Below, in pieces: positions 6,631 through 8,708 of a stretch of 8,708 nucleotides of DNA (position 1 is the stretch's first letter; each line of letters opens with the position of its first letter). A program made the position numbers and the translations under genes. Under the pieces are notes generated by a model. It saw nothing but the letters and a program-made list of their open reading frames with translations, made no database searches and was not told the DNA's origin. The DNA is from Aquificota bacterium (GTDB lineage: Bacteria > Aquificota > Aquificia > Aquificales > Hydrogenothermaceae), in assembly GCA_013153795.1 (NCBI GenBank), contig JAADDV010000013.1:1-8708 (forward strand), given 5' to 3'.

Positions 6631-7632
6631 CTCAGGGCATACGCCGAGGCTTTCTAAATTTTTACAGTCATCATCAAAAATTATTTCATCTCCTAAAGAT
6701 ATTTTGATTTTGTTAAAAGAATGTGGATTTTGGTCTGGGTCATATGCTTCTAGAGAAATCTTATCATTTATTATAAGTTTTCCTTCATATGGACAATCTG
6801 CATCAGCATATTCCTTAAATATCTCTATTGTTTCATATACAGCATTTATTGTATCTTCTAAACAATCACTTTTTAATTTAATTCCTCCATTTATAGAGTA
6901 TTCTATAACTGGATTGTTATCTACTTCATTTTCAAAAAATCTTAAATTATAAAAATGAGCTAACGATTGCCTCCCGGCATCGTTAGCGATTATATCTCCC
7001 CCATCTAGCTGAATCTCTGCTTTTATTTTCATTCCCCCCCCAGTATAAATATCATTATTTGGTAATTTTCCTTCTAATGACATAGAGAAGTTATCTGCTA
7101 TTTTTAACCAGCTATTTTCACACTCATTTTGATAGAAAAAACCTTTTTTAAAAAGTAAAGTTACTTTTTCAGGAATATTGTTATTATTCTCGTCTTTTAG
7201 TGATACCCATAGTGTCCCTGTTAGAGTTTCACATTTGTTTATCTGACAATTATGAAATTTTAAATATCCTTCATTTTCTCCTGTTTGTATAGCTTCTACA
7301 CTACCACTTATTTCACAATTAAATAGCTCTTTTGTTGATATTTGATGAAAATCTTTATCTTCTATAGATTTTAAAACAGCTTTTAAAAATCCTTTTTTAT
7401 TTTCTAAGGCAAGTGTATCAATTTGGTCTCCTCCTAAAGAGACGATTTCATTAATTATTCTTATTCCTTTAGAGGATTCTTTTACTTGAGCTTGTGTTGT
7501 TATTTCTGTTGGTGTAAAAGAATAGGAGGCGCCCCCTCCGCCACCTCCACAAGAAGTTAGTAGTGAAGCCATAAGGAGCGCCGGTCCTGCTAAACCCACA
7601 ACCCTTTCCTTAATTTTTGTTTTTTTCATCAT
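6628..7632 (-). CDS. Uncharacterised cysteine-rich lipoprotein with polyglycine tether
   Basis: I do not recognise a family for this 334-residue protein. Residues 1-27 form a lipoprotein signal peptide: basic MMKKTKIKER, a hydrophobic core, then lipobox LTSC with lipidation expected at C28. A six-glycine tether (29-34) follows. The mature part is rich in Asn, Asp and alternating hydrophobic stretches, suggesting beta structure. It has eight further cysteines (C106, C129, C134, C171, C257, C280, C323, C332), enough for four disulfides outside the cytoplasm. D147-x-N149-x-N151-x-I153 resembles a calcium-binding EF-hand-type loop. Starts at 7632 or the adjacent ATG at 7629 are both possible: GGGGAG (7643-7638) is 5 nt from the first and 8 nt from the second. 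The gene is monocistronic, with its own terminator, and contains a G8 tract and an internal hairpin (listed separately). Signal peptide, RBS and terminator favour this strand over the antisense frames. Confidence 0.85.
   Translation of the reverse strand: MMKKTKIKERVVGLAGPALLMASLLTSCGGGGGGASYSFTPTEITTQAQVKESSKGIRIINEIVSLGGDQIDTLALENKKGFLKAVLKSIEDKDFHQISTKELFNCEISGSVEAIQTGENEGYLKFHNCQINKCETLTGTLWVSLKDENNNNIPEKVTLLFKKGFFYQNECENSWLKIADNFSMSLEGKLPNNDIYTGGGMKIKAEIQLDGGDIIANDAGRQSLAHFYNLRFFENEVDNNPVIEYSINGGIKLKSDCLEDTINAVYETIEIFKEYADADCPYEGKLIINDKISLEAYDPDQNPHSFNKIKISLGDEIIFDDDCKNLESLGVCPE
6959..6987 (-). repeat. Strong imperfect palindrome inside the lipoprotein gene
   Basis: GCTAACGAT (6959-6967) pairs perfectly with ATCGTTAGC (6979-6987). 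Inside, GCC (6969-6971) pairs with GGC (6976-6978), leaving one bulged base (6968) and a 4-nt loop (6972-6975). In the mRNA sense strand the loop reads GGGA, a GNRA tetraloop, with a bulged A. This gives 12 base pairs. The element is distinctly richer in G+C than its surroundings and encodes ANDAGRQSLA (residues 216-225) in frame. Confidence 0.8.
7034..7041 (-). repeat. G8 homopolymer in the lipoprotein reading frame
   Basis: Eight consecutive C on the + strand read as GGG GGG GG(A) in the gene, residues 198-200 of the lipoprotein (TGGGM). The frame is open at length 8. Loss of one G gives a TGA stop within two codons after the tract. Gain of one G gives a TAA about 17 codons later, at the edge of the internal palindrome. 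Long G tracts are rare in such an AT-rich genome and are classic slippage sites in phase-variable surface genes. Confidence 0.85.
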
Positions 7633-7660
7633 TCACTCTCCCCTGGGGATTCTCCCCTTT
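7633..7660 (-). promoter_or_regulatory. Ribosome binding region of the lipoprotein gene with a G/C hairpin
   Basis: On the - strand GGGGA (7657-7653), loop GAA, TCCCC (7649-7645) can form a five-pair hairpin. A (7644) and the SD-like GGGGAG (7643-7638) follow directly, then AGTGA and tandem ATG ATG. The CCCC arm could alternatively compete for the SD GGGG, but a loop of one base rules out local pairing, so the hairpin would leave the SD exposed. The G/C richness is unusual for this genome. Confidence 0.4.
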
Positions 7661-7743
7661 CTTTTTGTTTTTTCTTGTGTTTGTATATGGAAAATTTATG
7701 CCAATTTTTAAAAGTTGTTATATCTAGCTTTCCGTAAAGATTT

Positions 7744-7803
7744 TTGACAAAAAATGGACACTTCTTGTCAATTCAGGTGTAAAAAATGTAAAAAATTTTT
7801 ACA
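7744..7803. promoter_or_regulatory. Repeat-rich operator-like region between divergent genes
   Basis: TTGACAA (7744-7750) and TTGTCAA (7765-7771) form a perfect inverted pair 14 nt apart. TGTAAAAAA then occurs twice in tandem (7778-7786, 7787-7795), and the second copy continues into TTTTTACA (7796-7803), a 17-nt palindrome with a central A. The region lies about 110-170 nt upstream of the lipoprotein start and 87-146 nt upstream of the thiamine-binding-family gene. The motif density suggests regulator binding, but the A/T background inflates such matches and no regulator can be named. Confidence 0.4.
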
Positions 7804-7829
7804 GGATTTAGACAATCTTTTTATTAAGG

Positions 7830-7858
7830 GTGTCAACTTCTGTCAAAAGCTATATTAT
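7830..7858 (+). promoter_or_regulatory. Candidate promoter of the MTH1187-family/rad50 pair, with TGTCAA direct repeat
   Basis: TATTAT (7853-7858) is a good -10, with GTGTCA (7830-7835, 4 of 6 matches) 17 nt upstream. It would give a leader of about 25 nt. TGTCAA occurs at 7831-7836 and 7841-7846, exactly 10 bp apart, in and next to the -35 box, as expected for a protein binding direct repeats on one helix face. Read on the opposite strand these are perfect TTGACA boxes: the one at 7846-7841 has TAAAAA 17 nt further on and could serve the lipoprotein gene. Confidence 0.45.
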
Positions 7859-7889
7859 ATTTAGATACAAAAAGAAGGAGGAGTGCTTT

Positions 7890-8204
7890 ATGTCTGTACT
7901 TGTTGAATTTGCTATGTTTCCAACAGATAAAGGAGAAAGTGTAAGTGCTTATGTAAGTAGGATTATAAAAATGATAGATGAAAGTGGAGTTCCTTACAAA
8001 CTTACTCCAATGGGAACAGTATTTGAAACAGAAACAATGGAAGAAGCTTTAGATATTATAAATAAGGCATACAAACAATTAGAACCAGACTGCAACAGAG
8101 TTTATTCTGTGGTTAAATTTGATATAAGAAAAGGTAAATCAAATAGACTTGTTCAAAAAATTCAGTCAGTAGAAAAAAAACTAGGTAAGGAAGTTAGTAA
8201 ATGA
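7890..8204 (+). CDS. MTH1187 family thiamine-binding-like protein (UPF0045/DUF77)
   Basis: This 104-residue protein belongs to the MTH1187/YkoF-like family (COG0011), small ferredoxin-like-fold proteins that form oligomers; some members bind thiamine or related pyrimidines. Family features visible are the start SVLVEFAMFPTDKGESVSAYV, with an early beta strand and the conserved S-x-Y, PYKLTPMGTVFE (35-46), and the RVYSVVKFDIR strand (69-79) followed by a helical KVESVK-like end. The start chosen is ATG 7890, with AAGGAGG (7875-7881) 8 nt upstream. An in-frame GTG at 7830 would add 20 residues but lies in the putative promoter and has no family support. The TGA stop overlaps the ATG of the following rad50-like gene (ATGA), so the two are probably translated together. 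No thiamine biosynthesis gene or TPP riboswitch is seen, so the ligand is uncertain. Confidence 0.88.
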   Translation: MSVLVEFAMFPTDKGESVSAYVSRIIKMIDESGVPYKLTPMGTVFETETMEEALDIINKAYKQLEPDCNRVYSVVKFDIRKGKSNRLVQKIQSVEKKLGKEVSK

Positions 8205-8708
8205 TATTAAAAAAACTATATTTAAAAAATTTTCTAATTCATGATAACTCAGAAATTTCTTTCTCTGAAAAAGGAATAACTGTTTTTATTGGAGAAAATG
8301 GAGCTGGAAAAAGCTCCATTTTAGAAGGTTTGACCTTTGCTCTTTTTGGAAAAAGTGAAAAAGGAAATCAAGCTAATCTTGTAAAATGGGGAAGAAATCA
8401 GGCTTCTGTGATTTTGGATTTTCAAAAAGGGGATAATATTTATAGAATTGAAAGAGTTATCACACTAAAAGGTAATAAGGCTTCCTCTATAGGGACTGTT
8501 TATATAAAAAAGGGTGAAAGGTTTGTTCCTTATTTTCAGAAAAATATTACAAAAGAAATTCCAAAACTAACAGGTATAACAAATAAAATTTTCTCTTCAT
8601 CAATTTTAGTAAAACAAGGGGATATAGAAGGTCTTTTAAAGCTAACACCAAAGGAAAGAGGAAAAGTTCTAGAAGAAATTCTAGATATGACCCTTTATCA
8701 ACTTTTAT
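8201..8708 (+). CDS. Rad50/SbcC-type DNA repair ATPase, N-terminal part (cut by window end)
   Basis: An open frame from ATG 8201 continues past the window end, giving 169 complete codons. It matches the N-terminal ABC-ATPase lobe of Rad50/SbcC, the SMC-like subunit that partners the Mre11/SbcD nuclease in double-strand break and hairpin processing. Visible are the opening strand MILKKLYLKNFLIH, Walker A GENGAGKSS at 31-39 (K37), LTFALFG (44-50), and a Q-loop in SSILVKQGDIEGLLKLTPKERGKVLEEIL (Q139), a hallmark of the archaeal/Aquificota Rad50 style. The long coiled coil, zinc hook and Walker B are expected beyond the window. AAGGAAG (8187-8193) precedes the ATG by 7 nt, and the start overlaps the previous stop by 4 nt. 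The mre11/sbcD partner is not upstream; it may lie downstream. Confidence 0.93.
   Translation, partial: MILKKLYLKNFLIHDNSEISFSEKGITVFIGENGAGKSSILEGLTFALFGKSEKGNQANLVKWGRNQASVILDFQKGDNIYRIERVITLKGNKASSIGTVYIKKGERFVPYFQKNITKEIPKLTGITNKIFSSSILVKQGDIEGLLKLTPKERGKVLEEILDMTLYQLL
8295..8322 (+). repeat. Perfect 11-bp inverted repeat over the Rad50 Walker A codons
   Basis: AAAATGGAGCT (8295-8305) and AGCTCCATTTT (8312-8322) are perfect reverse complements around a 6-nt GGAAAA loop. The stem covers the codons for the Walker A region and the following Ser-Ile. It depends on AGC TCC for the two serines, where TCT/TCA are more usual in this window. Only four T follow, so it is a poor terminator. Confidence 0.75.

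Noticed and set aside
6597..6707. A 36-codon + strand frame beginning ATG 6597 (MKQRREGL...)
   Set aside because: It is antisense to the lipoprotein 3' end with only a weak GAGG upstream and no recognisable protein feature. The purine-rich start is explained by the opposite-strand C/U-rich loop.
6623..6952. A 109-codon + strand frame opposite the lipoprotein gene, starting GTG at 6623
   Set aside because: The opposite strand has a lipoprotein signal peptide, RBS and terminator. AAAGGAGG upstream is 12 nt from the GTG, and no recognisable features appear in the product.
7830..7889. Upstream GTG start that would extend the MTH1187-family protein by 20 residues
   Set aside because: The extension falls on the promoter-like TATTAT, whereas ATG 7890 has a textbook AAGGAGG 8 nt upstream and matches family N-termini.

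Overview
The window is low in G+C (roughly 30-35% by eye) and codon-poor in G/C. It encodes Lys/Glu-rich proteins that use AGA/AGG for arginine. Bacterial MurC, a long-form DnaK and a Rad50-type SbcC point to a bacterium. The overall flavour (AT-rich genome, thermophile-like charged proteins, MTH1187-family and Rad50-like genes side by side) suits an Aquificota member of the Hydrogenothermaceae type (Sulfurihydrogenibium/Persephonella-like). That placement is inference from protein style, not from a marker comparison.

Left half, + strand (78-4487): a tight four-gene run. It contains mazG (NTP pyrophosphohydrolase), a NAPE-PLD-like metallo-beta-lactamase-fold hydrolase that overlaps mazG by 50 nt and starts at TTG, murC (UDP-MurNAc:L-alanine ligase) and pncB (nicotinate phosphoribosyltransferase). 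Gaps are -50, 48 and 20 nt, and the only clear terminator is after pncB, so one transcript is likely. The run mixes nucleotide-pool cleaning, peptidoglycan precursor synthesis and NAD salvage, all housekeeping. Positions 1-77 are an AT-rich leader in which I see the mazG ribosome binding site but no convincing promoter.

Middle, - strand (4514-6406): a stand-alone dnaK. It converges on pncB at a shared, perfectly palindromic bidirectional terminator (4486-4512). Its promoter region holds a TTGACA box, TATAAT-like boxes and a strong ribosome binding site. No CIRCE element is visible, and grpE/dnaJ are not adjacent.

Right part: a - strand gene (6628-7632) encodes a lipoprotein of no family I recognise. 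It has a lipobox, a six-glycine tether and eight further cysteines. It is the most unusual locus here: it contains a G8 homopolymer that could switch its reading frame, a GC-rich hairpin inside the coding sequence with a GNRA-type loop on the mRNA strand, and a 3' UTR with a hairpin exposing a CCUCCUUU loop followed by a strong terminator. Divergent from it on the + strand are an MTH1187/YkoF-like thiamine-binding-family gene (7890-8204) and, overlapping by ATGA, the 5' end of a rad50/sbcC-type gene that runs off the window at 8708. The intergenic region between the divergent genes (7633-7889) carries repeated TGTCAA/TTGACA and TGTAAAAAA motifs that look like operators.

I see no tRNA, rRNA, CRISPR array, insertion sequence or integrase.
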